Origin: Alphaproteobacteria bacterium
GTDB lineage: Bacteria > Pseudomonadota > Alphaproteobacteria > Caulobacterales > Caulobacteraceae
Assembly: GCA_003241825.1 (NCBI GenBank)
Contig: QBLX01000012.1
Coordinates: 1-40,864 of the forward strand
Direction of reading: 5' to 3'
DNA length: 40,864 nucleotides
A program made the translations under genes and the position numbers. Positions within the stretch are counted from its first letter, which is position 1. Each line of letters begins with the position of its first letter. Positions 25,071-34,423 of the stretch are shown here, piece after piece. The notes under the pieces are model-generated. The model worked only from the letters and a program-made list of their open reading frames with translations, was not told the origin of the DNA and ran no database searches.

Positions 25071-26134
25071 GAAACAGTCTCCTCCGCCGTCGACGGTACA
25101 GCTTCCAGCACCGCGCCCAGCCTTTCCAGATTGGCTCCGACCTTGGTCAGATAGTCACTGCGCGCCAGATCGACAGCGATGCGGATCGCATTCCCGAATC
25201 CCTTGGCATCAGCGCCGCCATGACTCTTCACCACGATGCCGTTGAGACCGAGCAGCGGTCCGCCGTTGATGGCGCTGGGATCGATCCGCTGGCGCATGGC
25301 CTTCAGCGCAGGAAGGGCAATCAGCGCACCCAGCTTGGCCTGCACTCCGCTGGTCAGGGCTTCCTTGAGCAGGGCGGAGATGAAGCGCGCCACGCCCTCG
25401 GCCGTCTTCAGGGCGATATTTCCGGTAAAGCCGTCCGTGACGACCACATCGACCGTACCCTTGGCGATGTCATCGCCTTCGACAAAGCCATGATAGTTCA
25501 GGTTCAGGTCACCCAGTTTCAGGATCCGGTGGGCCTCGCGAACCTCCTCGTGGCCCTTGATGTCCTCGGACCCGACGTTCAAAATTCCTACCGTTGGCCG
25601 CGCGACGCCATGGACCGCCGCGTGGAAGGCCTCGCCCATGATCGCGAACTCGATCAGCTGTTCGGCGTCGCTCTCGATATTGGCTCCGACATCCAGCACC
25701 GCGGTCACGCCCCGCAGGGTCGGCCAGCTGGCAACGATAGCCGGACGTTCCAGGCCGGGAGCAGACATTCTCAGGATCAGCTTGGAAATGGCCATCAGGG
25801 CCCCGGTATTCCCCGCCGAGACTACCGCGCCAGCTTCGCCGGTCTTTGCAGCCTCGATTGCGTTCCAGAGACTGGAGCCCTTGCCCCGCCGCATGGCCTG
25901 GGCCGGCTTTTCGTCGGAGGCGATCTTCTTGTCCGTATGGCGGATTTCGCAGACGCCTTCGGGAATTCTCAGCCGCGTGAGTTCGGCACGGATCGCGGCC
26001 TCATCCCCATGCAGCAGGAAGGTGACAGCCTCCCCCCCGTGACGGGTCCGGTAATCCTTGATTCCCCCGACAACGACCGGAGGACCATGGTCGCCACCCA
26101 TGGCGTCCAGTGAAATGAGCGTCTGGGTTGGCAA
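25067..26134 (-). CDS. plsX: Phosphate acyltransferase PlsX
   Basis: A 355-residue enzyme that makes acyl-phosphate from acyl-ACP for phospholipid synthesis, working with PlsY. The N-terminus ISLDAMGGDHGP is diagnostic, with GAVVSAGNTGALMA, LDVGANIESDAEQL, VGILNVGSEDIKG and VVTDGFTGNIALKT further on. The start is TTG at 26134; the next in-frame ATG would remove the conserved N-terminal strand. A GGAG lies about 12 nt upstream. It is followed by fabH with a 4-bp overlap. Confidence 0.95.
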   Translation of the reverse strand: MPTQTLISLDAMGGDHGPPVVVGGIKDYRTRHGGEAVTFLLHGDEAAIRAELTRLRIPEGVCEIRHTDKKIASDEKPAQAMRRGKGSSLWNAIEAAKTGEAGAVVSAGNTGALMAISKLILRMSAPGLERPAIVASWPTLRGVTAVLDVGANIESDAEQLIEFAIMGEAFHAAVHGVARPTVGILNVGSEDIKGHEEVREAHRILKLGDLNLNYHGFVEGDDIAKGTVDVVVTDGFTGNIALKTAEGVARFISALLKEALTSGVQAKLGALIALPALKAMRQRIDPSAINGGPLLGLNGIVVKSHGGADAKGFGNAIRIAVDLARSDYLTKVGANLERLGAVLEAVPSTAEETVS

Positions 26135-26231
26135 GGGAAGGACGTCTCCGTGACGCCGTCGGACGCGGCGCGCATCTTCATTCGCTCAGGATAGCGTTGC
26201 GATGCGCCGATGCAACGCGCCGGACGCAGCG

Positions 26232-26753
26232 TCAACCTTTGTCGGTCGTATCGCTTTCACGAAATGCCTTCAGGACCGCAAAAGGCGAGATATCAGCAGG
26301 TTCTTCGGGCTGAACAAACTCCGCACCCGGCTTGCGGGGAAACGGGTCCAGCGTCAGGGCCAGCTGTTCAACGGCGTACTGACCGAGATCGATTCGGCCG
26401 TCCTCGACGACGTCGGGCGAATCGTCGTCGAGGGTGATCTCGACCTCCTCCCCGGCCACGGGCTCCGCGGCCTCGATCAGGTCAAGGCTGAAGGCCTTGT
26501 CGATCGAGACGGGCAACGGCTCGAGCGTCAGGCCGCAGGTCTGCACGGCATCGGCGACGATTCGTCCGCTCAGGGTCCATCCCACTCTAGCGGGCTTGAG
26601 AGTCAGGGTCGCCGTAAACGCGTCAAGCGAGGCGAGGTCGAGTGACCGTGCAATCTTCGTCCGCGTTCCGTCATCGGGCTCCAGGGCGCGAAAAAGACCA
26701 GTCCCGATCTCGTTGATCCGGACAATTTCAGTCAGCGGCAAGACGAGACTCAT
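26232..26753 (-). CDS. DUF177/YceD-family protein
   Basis: A 173-residue acidic protein of the DUF177 (YceD) family. The LTGRI-like strand (LSGRIVADAVQTCGLTLEPL), the acidic DDDSPDVVEDGRIDLGQYAVEQLALTLDPFPRKPG block and the conserved DLG/E--ALxLxPxPR pattern fit. In E. coli yceD sits with rpmF and has been linked to 23S rRNA biogenesis; in alphaproteobacteria it commonly precedes plsX without rpmF, as here. The start overlaps the stop of the upstream chaperone gene by 4 bp (ATGA). Confidence 0.9.
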   Translation of the reverse strand: MSLVLPLTEIVRINEIGTGLFRALEPDDGTRTKIARSLDLASLDAFTATLTLKPARVGWTLSGRIVADAVQTCGLTLEPLPVSIDKAFSLDLIEAAEPVAGEEVEITLDDDSPDVVEDGRIDLGQYAVEQLALTLDPFPRKPGAEFVQPEEPADISPFAVLKAFRESDTTDKG

Positions 26754-27283
26754 GAGGGGATCCCGATCCAGCGAATGTTGCGCACCAGATCCGCGAACTG
26801 CTGGCCTTCCAGAGCTGCACGCGTGTCCAGAATATAGCTCGCCAATGCACTTGCGCCATCAGAACCTTCGCCTTCGTAGACGTTCCGGACCAGGGCCTGC
26901 GTGAGGCCTTCATGGTCGCCAGCACGGATCGTCGGTTCGTAGGCCGTCATTCGACCGTACATGGACTCGCCCAGCTTGCGCATCTTCTTGGCCATCGACG
27001 TGTCCCCGACGCCCAGTTCACGAAGCGTATTGTCCAGCGCGGAAACAAAGACATCGAACAGTTGCTGCGCGATCTCGGCCCCCTCTTCGCTCTCGTCCCT
27101 CAGCCGCATGATCACCAGCAGCACGTGAGCGATGTAAAGTTCGAACCGGGCGTCGATTCGGTCCGACACCCCCAGAGTCGTGTAGAAGGCGGGCGAGCGT
27201 GCCTGTTCTACCGCCTGGGCATACAGGTGCTCGCCGAGATCGCGATTGGGTTTGGCCCCGAACAGTTGTCTTAGCATGATCAT
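26750..27283 (-). CDS. Ubiquinol-cytochrome c chaperone (CBP3/UQCC1-like)
   Basis: A 177-residue, mostly helical protein of the Ubiq_cyt_C_chap family, related to mitochondrial Cbp3, which helps assemble cytochrome b of the bc1 complex. Family features are LYAQAVEQARSPAFYTTLGVSDRIDARFELYIAHVLLVIMRL and the LGVGDTSMAKKMRKLGESMYGR block. There is no signal peptide, so it is cytosolic or membrane-associated. The track start (27283) and the second ATG (27277) are both plausible. It is first in the chaperone-DUF177-plsX run and diverges from bamE. Confidence 0.9.
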   Translation of the reverse strand: MIMLRQLFGAKPNRDLGEHLYAQAVEQARSPAFYTTLGVSDRIDARFELYIAHVLLVIMRLRDESEEGAEIAQQLFDVFVSALDNTLRELGVGDTSMAKKMRKLGESMYGRMTAYEPTIRAGDHEGLTQALVRNVYEGEGSDGASALASYILDTRAALEGQQFADLVRNIRWIGIPS

Positions 27284-27366
27284 ACGGCCCCTTTTCCGCC
27301 GCGCCGTTGAACTAGAGGCCGTGTCCGGTTAGGTCAAAGACCTTGTTGACGTCGCAGGCTCCGCTC

Positions 27367-27843
27367 ATGCCCCGTATATCCCCGCTGATCGCCGCTGCCG
27401 CGCTCGCCATTGCCGCAGGGGCGTGCGCGCCGACCATCGGAATAAACGGCTTCCAGTCCGTTGATGTCAAACCGGCGGACATCGTGGCCGGGACCGACAC
27501 CCGCACCACTGTCCTGGCGCGTCTCGGCACGCCCTCGGCGACCTCCACGTTCGAGGACAACATCTGGTATTACATCGGCCAGACGACCGAAAAATATACC
27601 TACAACAACGCTCAGGTCTCCCAGCGCAGCGTCACGGCCATCACCTTTGACAAGGCCGGCGACAAGGTGACCGAGGTCAAGACCCTCGGTCTGGACGACG
27701 GGCAGGAAGTCGCGATGAACAGCCGCGAGACCCCGACCCGCGGACGTCAGCTCACCATCATCGAACAACTCCTTGGCAACGTCGCCCGCGGCCAGTTGCC
27801 CCGGACCGAGGAAGAAGTCCCCGGCCAGCGCCGCCCGGACTGA
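27367..27843 (+). CDS. bamE: Outer membrane assembly lipoprotein BamE
   Basis: A 158-residue lipoprotein of the BAM complex. The signal peptide ends in an AAGAC lipobox (lipidated Cys about residue 20). The BamE/SmpA fold is seen in FQSVDVKPADIVAGTDTRTTVLARLGTPSATSTFEDNIWYYIGQTTEK, followed by the strand VTAITFDKAGDKVTEVKTL. ATG 27367 gives a normal signal peptide; the track start at 27343 is an upstream TTG. It diverges from the bc1 chaperone gene and is convergent with hppA across a terminator. Confidence 0.92.
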   Translation: MPRISPLIAAAALAIAAGACAPTIGINGFQSVDVKPADIVAGTDTRTTVLARLGTPSATSTFEDNIWYYIGQTTEKYTYNNAQVSQRSVTAITFDKAGDKVTEVKTLGLDDGQEVAMNSRETPTRGRQLTIIEQLLGNVARGQLPRTEEEVPGQRRPD

Positions 27844-27864
27844 CGCTCACCGGACAGATAAAGA

Positions 27865-27894
27865 AACGCCCCGGAGATTGCTCTCCGGGGCGTT
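27865..27894. terminator. Bidirectional terminator between bamE and hppA
   Basis: AACGCCCCGGAG and CTCCGGGGCGTT form a perfect 12-bp stem with a 6-nt loop, in the 74-bp gap between the two convergent genes. The T run is short, but the stem is very stable. Confidence 0.88.
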
Positions 27895-27917
27895 CGTCGT
27901 TGGGACAGGCGTGATCG

Positions 27918-30065
27918 CTAGGCGATCTTGCCGCTCGCAAGCACGGCCAGCAGAAGCAGTGCAACGATGTTCGTGATCTTGATCATCGGGTTCACTGCGG
28001 GTCCGGACGTGTCCTTGTAGGGATCGCCAACGGTATCGCCGGTCACCGCAGCCTTGTGGGCCTCGGATCCCTTGCCGTGGACCACGCCGTTCTTGTCGGT
28101 GAAGCCCTCCTCGATGACCTTCTTGGCGTTGTCCCAGGCCCCGCCGCCCGAGGTCATCGAAATAGCCACGAACAGACCGGTCACGATGACCCCCATCAGC
28201 ATGGCTCCAAGCGAGGCAAAGGCATTGGCCTTGTCCGCGAGGAACAGGATCGCCACGAAGAGCACGATCGGCGACAGCACTGGCAGCAGCGACGGAACGA
28301 TCATTTCCCGGATCGCTGCCTTGGTCAGGATGTCGACGGCCCGGCCATACTCGGGCTTGACCTCATAGGTCATGATCCCCGGGTTTTCGCGGAACTGGCG
28401 ACGGACTTCCTCGACCACGGCCTCGGCCGCGCGACCGACCGCCATCATGGACATGCCGCCGAACAGGAAGGGCAGCAGCCCCCCGAACAGCAGGCCGACC
28501 ACGACATACGGATTGGTCAGGTCGAAGGTGACGGCTCCCATGCCTGCAAAGAAGGGATACTCGGCGGGGTTGGCCGCGAAATACTGCAGGTCAGACGTAT
28601 AGGCCGCAAACAACACCAGCGCGCCGAGGCCCGCCGATCCGATCGCATAGCCCTTGGTAACAGCCTTGGTCGTATTGCCCACCGCATCCAGGGCGTCGGT
28701 GGAGTGACGCACTTCAGGCGGCAGGCCGGCCATCTCGGCAATGCCGCCGGCATTGTCCGTCACCGGGCCAAAGGCATCCAGCGCAACGATCATGCCGGCT
28801 ACACCCAGCATGGTTGTGGTTGCGATGGCGATGCCGAACAGGCCTGCCAACTGGTAGGAGGCCACGATCCCGACGATGATTGTCAGGGCTGGCAGTGCTG
28901 TCGATTCCAGCGATACCGCCAGGCCCTGGATCACGTTCGTGCCATGACCGGACACCGAGGCATTGGCGACGGATTGCACCGGGCGGAAGTTCGAGCCGGT
29001 ATAGTATTCCGTCACCACCACGATGGCGGCCGTGACGCCCAGACCGACCACGCCGGACCAGAACAGGGCCATGGGCGTGAATGTCGTGCCATCCGCCGTC
29101 GTCATGATGTCCGGCGAGATCGAGGTGATCACCCACCAGACAGCACCGATCGACAGCACGCCGGTCACGATCAACCCCTGATACAGGGCTCCCATGATGT
29201 TGTTGGACTTGCCCAGCCGCACGAAGAACGACCCGATGATCGAGGTCACGATACAGATGCCGCAGATCGCCAGCGGCAGGACCATCATCGTTTCGACATA
29301 GGGCTGGTCGCGGAAGAAGATGGCGGCCAGCACCATGGTCGCCACCGTGGTGACGGCATAGGTCTCGAACAGGTCGGCAGCCATGCCCGCACAGTCGCCG
29401 ACGTTGTCGCCGACGTTGTCCGCGATTGTCGCGGCGTTGCGGGGATCATCCTCAGGGATGCCGGCCTCCACCTTGCCGACCATGTCGCCGCCGACATCCG
29501 CACCCTTGGTGAAGATACCGCCGCCGAGACGGGCAAAGATCGAGATCAGCGACGCCCCGAAGCCGAGGGCAACCAGGCCATCGATGACTTCGCGGCTGGT
29601 CGATTCCAGTCCGAGGTGCAGCGTCATGACGATGTAGTAGCCAGACACGCCCAGGAGGGCGCCCCCGGCCACGAACATGCCGGTGATGGCTCCTGAGCGG
29701 AAGGCGAGATCCAGCCCCTTGCCCAGGCTCTGGGAAGCGGCATGAGCCGTCCGGACGTTGGCCCGGACCGAGATCAGCATCCCGGCATAGCCTGCCGCGC
29801 CGGACAGGACTGCGCCGACGACGAAGCCGATCGCGGCATAGATCCCGATCAGCAGATAGGCTGCGATCAGAATCACGACCCCGACCATGCCGATCGTCAT
29901 GTACTGGCGTTTCAGATAGGCCGACGCCCCTTCCTGGATGGCGGCCGCGATCTCTCGCATCTTGTCGTTACCGGTGCCGGCCTTCATCAGGACGGCGGTC
30001 TGGATCAGTCCGTAAAGGACGCCCAGAGCACCGGCCGCGAAGACCAGTGTGAGTATTTGAGTCAT
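27918..30065 (-). CDS. hppA: K+-insensitive proton-translocating pyrophosphatase
   Basis: A 715-residue, roughly 16-span membrane pump that couples hydrolysis of pyrophosphate to proton export. The substrate loops are present: [45 protein letters not shown] and, at the C-terminus, [10 protein letters not shown] and [20 protein letters not shown]. The [10 protein letters not shown] motif has the Lys that marks K+-independent enzymes; K+-dependent ones have Ala there. ATG 30065 begins a hydrophobic first helix. It is transcribed alone from the 178-bp gap before it, in which I see no clear promoter. Confidence 0.96.
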   Translation of the reverse strand: MTQILTLVFAAGALGVLYGLIQTAVLMKAGTGNDKMREIAAAIQEGASAYLKRQYMTIGMVGVVILIAAYLLIGIYAAIGFVVGAVLSGAAGYAGMLISVRANVRTAHAASQSLGKGLDLAFRSGAITGMFVAGGALLGVSGYYIVMTLHLGLESTSREVIDGLVALGFGASLISIFARLGGGIFTKGADVGGDMVGKVEAGIPEDDPRNAATIADNVGDNVGDCAGMAADLFETYAVTTVATMVLAAIFFRDQPYVETMMVLPLAICGICIVTSIIGSFFVRLGKSNNIMGALYQGLIVTGVLSIGAVWWVITSISPDIMTTADGTTFTPMALFWSGVVGLGVTAAIVVVTEYYTGSNFRPVQSVANASVSGHGTNVIQGLAVSLESTALPALTIIVGIVASYQLAGLFGIAIATTTMLGVAGMIVALDAFGPVTDNAGGIAEMAGLPPEVRHSTDALDAVGNTTKAVTKGYAIGSAGLGALVLFAAYTSDLQYFAANPAEYPFFAGMGAVTFDLTNPYVVVGLLFGGLLPFLFGGMSMMAVGRAAEAVVEEVRRQFRENPGIMTYEVKPEYGRAVDILTKAAIREMIVPSLLPVLSPIVLFVAILFLADKANAFASLGAMLMGVIVTGLFVAISMTSGGGAWDNAKKVIEEGFTDKNGVVHGKGSEAHKAAVTGDTVGDPYKDTSGPAVNPMIKITNIVALLLLAVLASGKIA

Positions 30066-30243
30066 TGGCGTTTCCGTGCCTTTGTCGATAGGCGCGCGGA
30101 CCCTTGGCGCGGCGGGCCTTATGGCCTCTGTCCGCCTTCCGGTCCCCCCGTGCGCAGCGGCCGCGTCAGTGCGGCCAGCGGGAATTGCGGCGGAAACCTG
30201 CCAAATGCGTCGACCTGACGCAACTCCTCAAATCTGCTGGAGG

Positions 30244-30675
30244 TCAGACGGGGCGAACGCCGGTCCGACGTCTCGGGGTCTGCACAAGAATCTCGGCACT
30301 GGCAATCTTGCCGGCTCCGGCAATTCCGGGGGCCATACGCATGACGCTGGCGCACACGGCGGGACCGTTGACCACCGTCCAGTCCGTCGCAACCACGAAC
30401 GGGGTCCGGTGCGCAGCCTTGACCAGGGCGTCACGGAAGAATGGCTCCTTGGCCCGCATCTGTTCCGCTGTCGCGCCACCGCCGAGCGTCAGGCGCAGGG
30501 TCACGAAGATGTAGTTCCGTATCCGGCCTCCGGCGATAACCGGCAATCCCAGTCCGGCTATGTTCAAGGCAGCCGGCGCCGCAGCCGCTCCCTTTTTTTC
30601 GCCCGCGAGCGCGGTCGAGGCGGTGGTGCCTGCGGCAAGGAGGGTGCCTGCGGTGAGCAGCTTTCTGCGGTTCAT
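30244..30675 (-). CDS. Exported FliL-like hypothetical protein
   Basis: A 143-residue protein with an N-terminal signal peptide (MNRRKLLTAGTLLAAG... ending near TALAG); the RR with the following hydrophobic stretch could be Tat or Sec. The mature part has IRNYIFVTLRLTLGGGATAEQMRAKEPFFRDALVKAAHRTPF. This strand-then-helix pattern recalls FliL-type domains, though no flagellar gene is near. The likeness is by eye only. It begins 41 bp after thiL and may be the last gene of the rib-nusB-thiL operon. Function unknown. Confidence 0.72.
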   Translation of the reverse strand: MNRRKLLTAGTLLAAGTTASTALAGEKKGAAAAPAALNIAGLGLPVIAGGRIRNYIFVTLRLTLGGGATAEQMRAKEPFFRDALVKAAHRTPFVVATDWTVVNGPAVCASVMRMAPGIAGAGKIASAEILVQTPRRRTGVRPV

Positions 30676-30716
30676 TCCGACACCCTAATAGCGAGCGATT
30701 AGGATTCCGTTGCCAG

Positions 30717-31706
30717 TCAGCGATGCCTCCATCCGCCCTGGACCGGCTCAAGCACACGACCGCCATGCCGTGCAACTAGCCCCTGCCCCGCCGTCACCTG
30801 CCCCAGTCTGGTAATCCGGAGGTGCTGCCGGTCCGCCTCGCGCCGCAGTGCGCCTTCCGCCTCGGGGCGGCAGGTCAGGGCAATTTCGTAGTCATCTCCG
30901 CCTGTGGAGAGCATCAGAAGTGCCGCCTCGGCATCGACCCGCCCTTCGAACCAGGACTGCGCCGCGATCGAAAGGGGCAAGGGATCGAGATCGAGCTCGA
31001 TCCGGACCCCACTGGCCTTCGCAATATGCTCGAGATCGGCAATCAACCCGTCGGAGACATCGACGGACGCGCTCGCCAAATCCCTGACGGTCGTTGCAAA
31101 GGCCACACGGGGCATCGGTGTCCTGTAGTGGCCCACCAGCGACGCCATGCGCTCTGGAGCCAGTGACAACCTGTCCTGGGCCGCCATGAGGCCGAGCACA
31201 CCATCGCCGATCGTTCCTGTAACAAAGACAAGATCACCCGGCCTTGCTCCGGCTCTGCCGACGGCCCGTCCTTTCGCCACCCACCCGAGCAGGGTCACGG
31301 AAAACGATGCAGGCCCCGGTGTCGCCACGGTGTCACCCCCCAGGAGATGAACCCCGAACTCCGCCTGGTCCCTTGCGAGACCCTCGGCAAAGGCCTCGCG
31401 CTCCGGCCAGCCACAGCGCCCGGACCAGTGGCAAGCCAGCAGATAACCAAACGGTTGGGCGCCCTTGGCTGCAAGGTCCGACAGGTTCACCCGAAGCAGC
31501 TTCTGCGCCACCGTATCGAGCGGGTCGGTTGGCAGGAAATGGACGCCCTCGACAATGGCATCCTTGGTCAGGACCAGATCGAAGCCCGGCCGGCTGGGCA
31601 GCACAGCCACATCGTCGCGCAGACCTCGCCCCCACTCTGGGTGCGCCAGCGGGGCCAGCAGCTTGTTGATCGTCTCGAATTCGTCGGCAACGTCGACGGA
31701 CGGCAT
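30717..31706 (-). CDS. thiL: Thiamine-monophosphate kinase
   Basis: A 329-residue ATP-dependent kinase making thiamine pyrophosphate from thiamine monophosphate. Typical blocks: DDVAVLP near residue 32, KDAIVEGVHFLP (Mg and substrate binding), NLSDLAAKGAQP, GLARDQAEFGVHLLGGDTVATPGP, GTIGDGVLGL and VDVSDGLIADLEHIAKASG. The ATG lies 5 nt after the nusB stop. It is part of the conserved nusB-thiL pair; no other thi gene is in the window. Confidence 0.96.
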   Translation of the reverse strand: MPSVDVADEFETINKLLAPLAHPEWGRGLRDDVAVLPSRPGFDLVLTKDAIVEGVHFLPTDPLDTVAQKLLRVNLSDLAAKGAQPFGYLLACHWSGRCGWPEREAFAEGLARDQAEFGVHLLGGDTVATPGPASFSVTLLGWVAKGRAVGRAGARPGDLVFVTGTIGDGVLGLMAAQDRLSLAPERMASLVGHYRTPMPRVAFATTVRDLASASVDVSDGLIADLEHIAKASGVRIELDLDPLPLSIAAQSWFEGRVDAEAALLMLSTGGDDYEIALTCRPEAEGALRREADRQHLRITRLGQVTAGQGLVARHGGRVLEPVQGGWRHR

Positions 31707-31711
31707 GACCT

Positions 31712-32242
31712 CTAGGCCTTGGGCCGTACGTCGCGTGCCACGCCATCGAGCGCAGCATTGACGAATTTCGCCTCGGCCTCGTCAAAGAAGGCCTTGGCCA
31801 GCTCAACGTATTCGTCGATCACGATTTCGCGCGGGACTTCGAGCTTGTGGGACAACTCCCAGGCTCCGCTGCGCAGCAGGGCGCGAAGCGTGGCGTCCAG
31901 TCGCTCCAGCCTCCAGTTCGATGCCAGCCGCACCTTGATCGTCTCGTCGATCTTGCGCTGGTTCTCGATCACACCGCGCACGATGTCGGCAAACCAGGCT
32001 TCATCGGCCTCCGCCAGGGGTTCGCCCTCGATGTCAGTGTCGAAGCGATGGTTGGCGAACTCGCGGATGACCGTCTCGACGCCCTCCCCGGCCAATTCCA
32101 TCTGATACAGGGCCTGAACGGCAGCCAGCCGTGCGACAGTCCTCGCACGCCGTTGCCGTGAGGTCAGTTGCGGCTCGGCCCGGGCCTTTTCGGCTTCGGC
32201 CAGTTGGGCCAGGACGGCCTGGATGCTGTTGGGTTCACTCAT
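31712..32242 (-). CDS. nusB: Transcription antitermination factor NusB
   Basis: A 176-residue helical RNA-binding protein that joins NusE (S10) at boxA in rRNA antitermination. [24 protein letters not shown] is the usual N-terminal helix, and [56 protein letters not shown] is the conserved C-terminal half. An extra 20-residue Gln/Ala/Glu leader precedes it, common in alphaproteobacteria. The start overlaps the ribH stop by 4 bp (ATGA). Confidence 0.96.
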   Translation of the reverse strand: MSEPNSIQAVLAQLAEAEKARAEPQLTSRQRRARTVARLAAVQALYQMELAGEGVETVIREFANHRFDTDIEGEPLAEADEAWFADIVRGVIENQRKIDETIKVRLASNWRLERLDATLRALLRSGAWELSHKLEVPREIVIDEYVELAKAFFDEAEAKFVNAALDGVARDVRPKA

Positions 32243-32700
32243 GCGCCGAGGCCTACGCGCAATCGCTTCTTCAAGGCAATCAGGTCCATGCAGGCACGCG
32301 CTGCGCCACCGCCCTTGTCACCCTCCGACAGACGCGCGCGAGCCCAGGCCTGATCCTCGTCCTCGACCGTCAGGATGCCGTTGCCGATGATCATGCCCTT
32401 GATCCCCAGCGACATGATCCCGGCCGCCGATTGATCCGCGACGATCTCGAAATGATAGGTCTCGCCGCGGATGATGCAGCCCAGCGCGACATAGCCGTCA
32501 TAGCGCGGTGCAGTCGGGTAACGCCCGGCTTCTTCGGCCAGGGCGATGGTCGGCGGGACTTCGAGCGCGCCCGGCACGGTCACGACATCGAAGACCACGT
32601 CCTTCTCGCGCAAGGCATCCTTGGCCCCTTCCAGCAGGGCATCGGCCAGTTCATCGTAGAAGCGCGCCTCGACGATCAGGACGCGGGTGGGTTCTCTCAG
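32239..32700 (-). CDS. ribH: 6,7-dimethyl-8-ribityllumazine synthase, apparent CTG start
   Basis: A 153-residue enzyme that condenses the ribityl-pyrimidine with dihydroxybutanone phosphate to make lumazine, forming large icosahedral or decameric shells. Visible: the N-terminal strand [44 protein letters not shown] with the catalytic His, and [10 protein letters not shown]. The track begins only at an internal TTG (32613), which would cut off the first strand and helix. The frame is open upstream to a stop at about 32718, and no ATG, GTG or TTG occurs there. CTG at 32700 overlaps the ribBX stop as CTGA and has GGAGAAG 7 nt upstream, so I take it as the start. ATC at 32703 is the alternative. 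Confidence 0.88.
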   Translation of the reverse strand: MREPTRVLIVEARFYDELADALLEGAKDALREKDVVFDVVTVPGALEVPPTIALAEEAGRYPTAPRYDGYVALGCIIRGETYHFEIVADQSAAGIMSLGIKGMIIGNGILTVEDEDQAWARARLSEGDKGGGAARACMDLIALKKRLRVGLGA

Positions 32701-33833
32701 GATTGGTCTTCTCCATCCATGTCACGCCAGCCAACAATGCGAAGGCCGTAGCCCTCCAGTGCTGTTGGTGAAGGTCGTGTCGAACTCATGACGATCATGT
32801 CGCGCACGCCAAGATCCAGCAGGATCTGGGCGCCTACGCCATAGGCCTTGATCGAGCGATCCACAGCCGACGGCTTGTCGGCCCCGGCCAGACGCTCGGC
32901 CAGTCCATGCAGGGCCGGGTCTCGCAGGAAGACCACGACGCCCGGCTCATTGCTCTCGGTAATCGCCTTCAGTGCCCGCGGAATATAGCTCTGGCGGTCC
33001 TCGACGTGACCCAGAAGGTCGGCCGCAAAATCCACCTGATGCATCCGGACGACTGTCGGCGTGTTCGGGTCTATCTTGCCATGGACAAGGGCGACATGTT
33101 CGGCACCCTCGATCGTGTTCCGGTACAGCATCAGCCGGAATGGACCGCCGTGAACGCTGTCGAACGGCGTGTCCATGATCCGCTCGACAAATCGCTCGGT
33201 CCGGCGGCGGTAGGCGATCAGGTCGGCGATCGTGCCGATCTTCAGTCCGTGCAACTGGGCAAAGGCAACCAGATCCGGCATCCGGGCCATGGTGCCATCG
33301 TCATTCATGATCTCGCAGATCACGCCAGCAGGCGTCAGCCCAGCCATACGGCTTATGTCGACCGCGGCCTCGGTATGGCCCGTCCGGACCAGAACGCCGC
33401 CATCGCGCGCCACCAGCGGAAAGACGTGGCCGGGCGACACGATGTCGTCGGCCCCCTTCGACGGGTCAGCAGCCACCTGGACGGTGCGCGCCCGGTCGGC
33501 CGCGCTGATGCCGGTCGTTACCCCTTCCGCAGCCTCGATCGAGACTGTGAAGGCCGTTGCCATGCTCTCGCGGTTCTCGACGGCCATGGGCGGCAGGCGC
33601 AACTGCCGTGCCCGATCGGCCGTGATGGCGAGACAGATCAGGCCGCGCGCGTGACGGGCCATGAAATTGATCTGGTCCGGGGTAGCGAATTGCGCCGGGA
33701 TGATGACGTCGCCCTCGTTCTCGCGATCCTCAGCATCGACCAGAATATAAGGCCGGCCGTTGCGGGCATCCTCCAGGATGTCCTCGATCGGACTGATGGG
33801 GCTGTCGGTATTGCTGGCGGCCAGGTGGATCAT
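32697..33833 (-). CDS. ribB: 3,4-dihydroxy-2-butanone-4-phosphate synthase with degenerate RibA domain (RibBX)
   Basis: A 378-residue two-domain protein. The RibB domain (about 10-205) is intact: VDAEDRENEGDVI, GLICLAI, HVFPLVARDGGVLVRTGHTEAAVDISRMAGL and CEIMNDDGTMAR. It makes dihydroxybutanone phosphate from ribulose 5-phosphate. The C-terminal half aligns with GTP cyclohydrolase II but lacks its zinc cysteines (CLTGDxFxSxRCDCG is replaced by VDFAADLLGHVEDR) and the HRQEGRGIGL catalytic loop, so it is probably not a cyclohydrolase. Such RibBX fusions are known in proteobacteria. ATG 33833 overlaps the ribE stop (ATGA); the track start is five codons upstream. Confidence 0.92.
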   Translation of the reverse strand: MIHLAASNTDSPISPIEDILEDARNGRPYILVDAEDRENEGDVIIPAQFATPDQINFMARHARGLICLAITADRARQLRLPPMAVENRESMATAFTVSIEAAEGVTTGISAADRARTVQVAADPSKGADDIVSPGHVFPLVARDGGVLVRTGHTEAAVDISRMAGLTPAGVICEIMNDDGTMARMPDLVAFAQLHGLKIGTIADLIAYRRRTERFVERIMDTPFDSVHGGPFRLMLYRNTIEGAEHVALVHGKIDPNTPTVVRMHQVDFAADLLGHVEDRQSYIPRALKAITESNEPGVVVFLRDPALHGLAERLAGADKPSAVDRSIKAYGVGAQILLDLGVRDMIVMSSTRPSPTALEGYGLRIVGWRDMDGEDQS

Positions 33834-34420
33834 GCCGTCTCCTGCCATCTCGCGAGATATCTGGCCAGCATATCGATCTCCAGATTGACTGCATCGCCGA
33901 CCTTCAGCGCGCCGAGTGTGGTGGCTTCCCAGGTGTGGGGGATGATGTTCAGCCCGAAACGCTGACCCCCGACCGTGTTCACCGTCAGGGAGACGCCGTC
34001 GACGGTGATCGACCCCTTGGTGGCGATGAACCGATGCAATGGCATCGGGGCCTCGATGGTCAGCCGGTGTGAGCCCCCCTCCGGCGTGATCTCGACCACT
34101 GTCCCCAGCCCGTCGACATGGCCGGATACGATATGCCCGCCCAGTTCATCCCCGACCCGTGTGGCGCGTTCGAGATTGACCGACGTGCCCCTGGTCCACC
34201 CGCCAAGCGTCGTCTTGTCGAGCGTCTCGCCGGAAACCTCGACCGCAAACCAGTCACCGGCCTTCTCGACCACGGTAAGGCAGCAGCCCGAATGACTTAT
34301 GGAAGCGCCCAGGTCGATGCCGGAAACATCCCAGGACGTCTCGATCTCATAGCGACGGTCGCGCTCCGTCTGCTCGACCGAACGAACCCGGCCGATATCG
34401 GTGATGATCCCGGTAAACAA
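33830..34420 (-). CDS. ribE: Riboflavin synthase alpha subunit
   Basis: A 196-residue enzyme that dismutates two 6,7-dimethyl-8-ribityllumazine molecules into riboflavin and the pyrimidine precursor. The two lumazine-binding repeats are visible: MFTGIITDIGRV...SHSGCCLTVV...ATRVGDELGGHIVSGHVDG in the first, and GSITVDGVSLTVN...FGLNIIPHTWEATTLG in the second. SHSGCCLTV is a variant of the common NGVCLTV. It starts 3 nt after the ribD stop and overlaps ribB. Length is normal. Confidence 0.95.
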   Translation of the reverse strand: MFTGIITDIGRVRSVEQTERDRRYEIETSWDVSGIDLGASISHSGCCLTVVEKAGDWFAVEVSGETLDKTTLGGWTRGTSVNLERATRVGDELGGHIVSGHVDGLGTVVEITPEGGSHRLTIEAPMPLHRFIATKGSITVDGVSLTVNTVGGQRFGLNIIPHTWEATTLGALKVGDAVNLEIDMLARYLARWQETA

Positions 34421-34423
34421 CTG

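Noticed and set aside
23889-26113. Plus-strand ORFs of 421 and 354 codons
   Set aside because: Shadows of fabH and plsX, both of which are unambiguous on the minus strand.
28056-29696. 546-codon ORF on the plus strand
   Set aside because: It is antisense to hppA, in the frame kept open by high-GC codon bias; the translation is His/Asp/Gly/Arg-rich and without domains.
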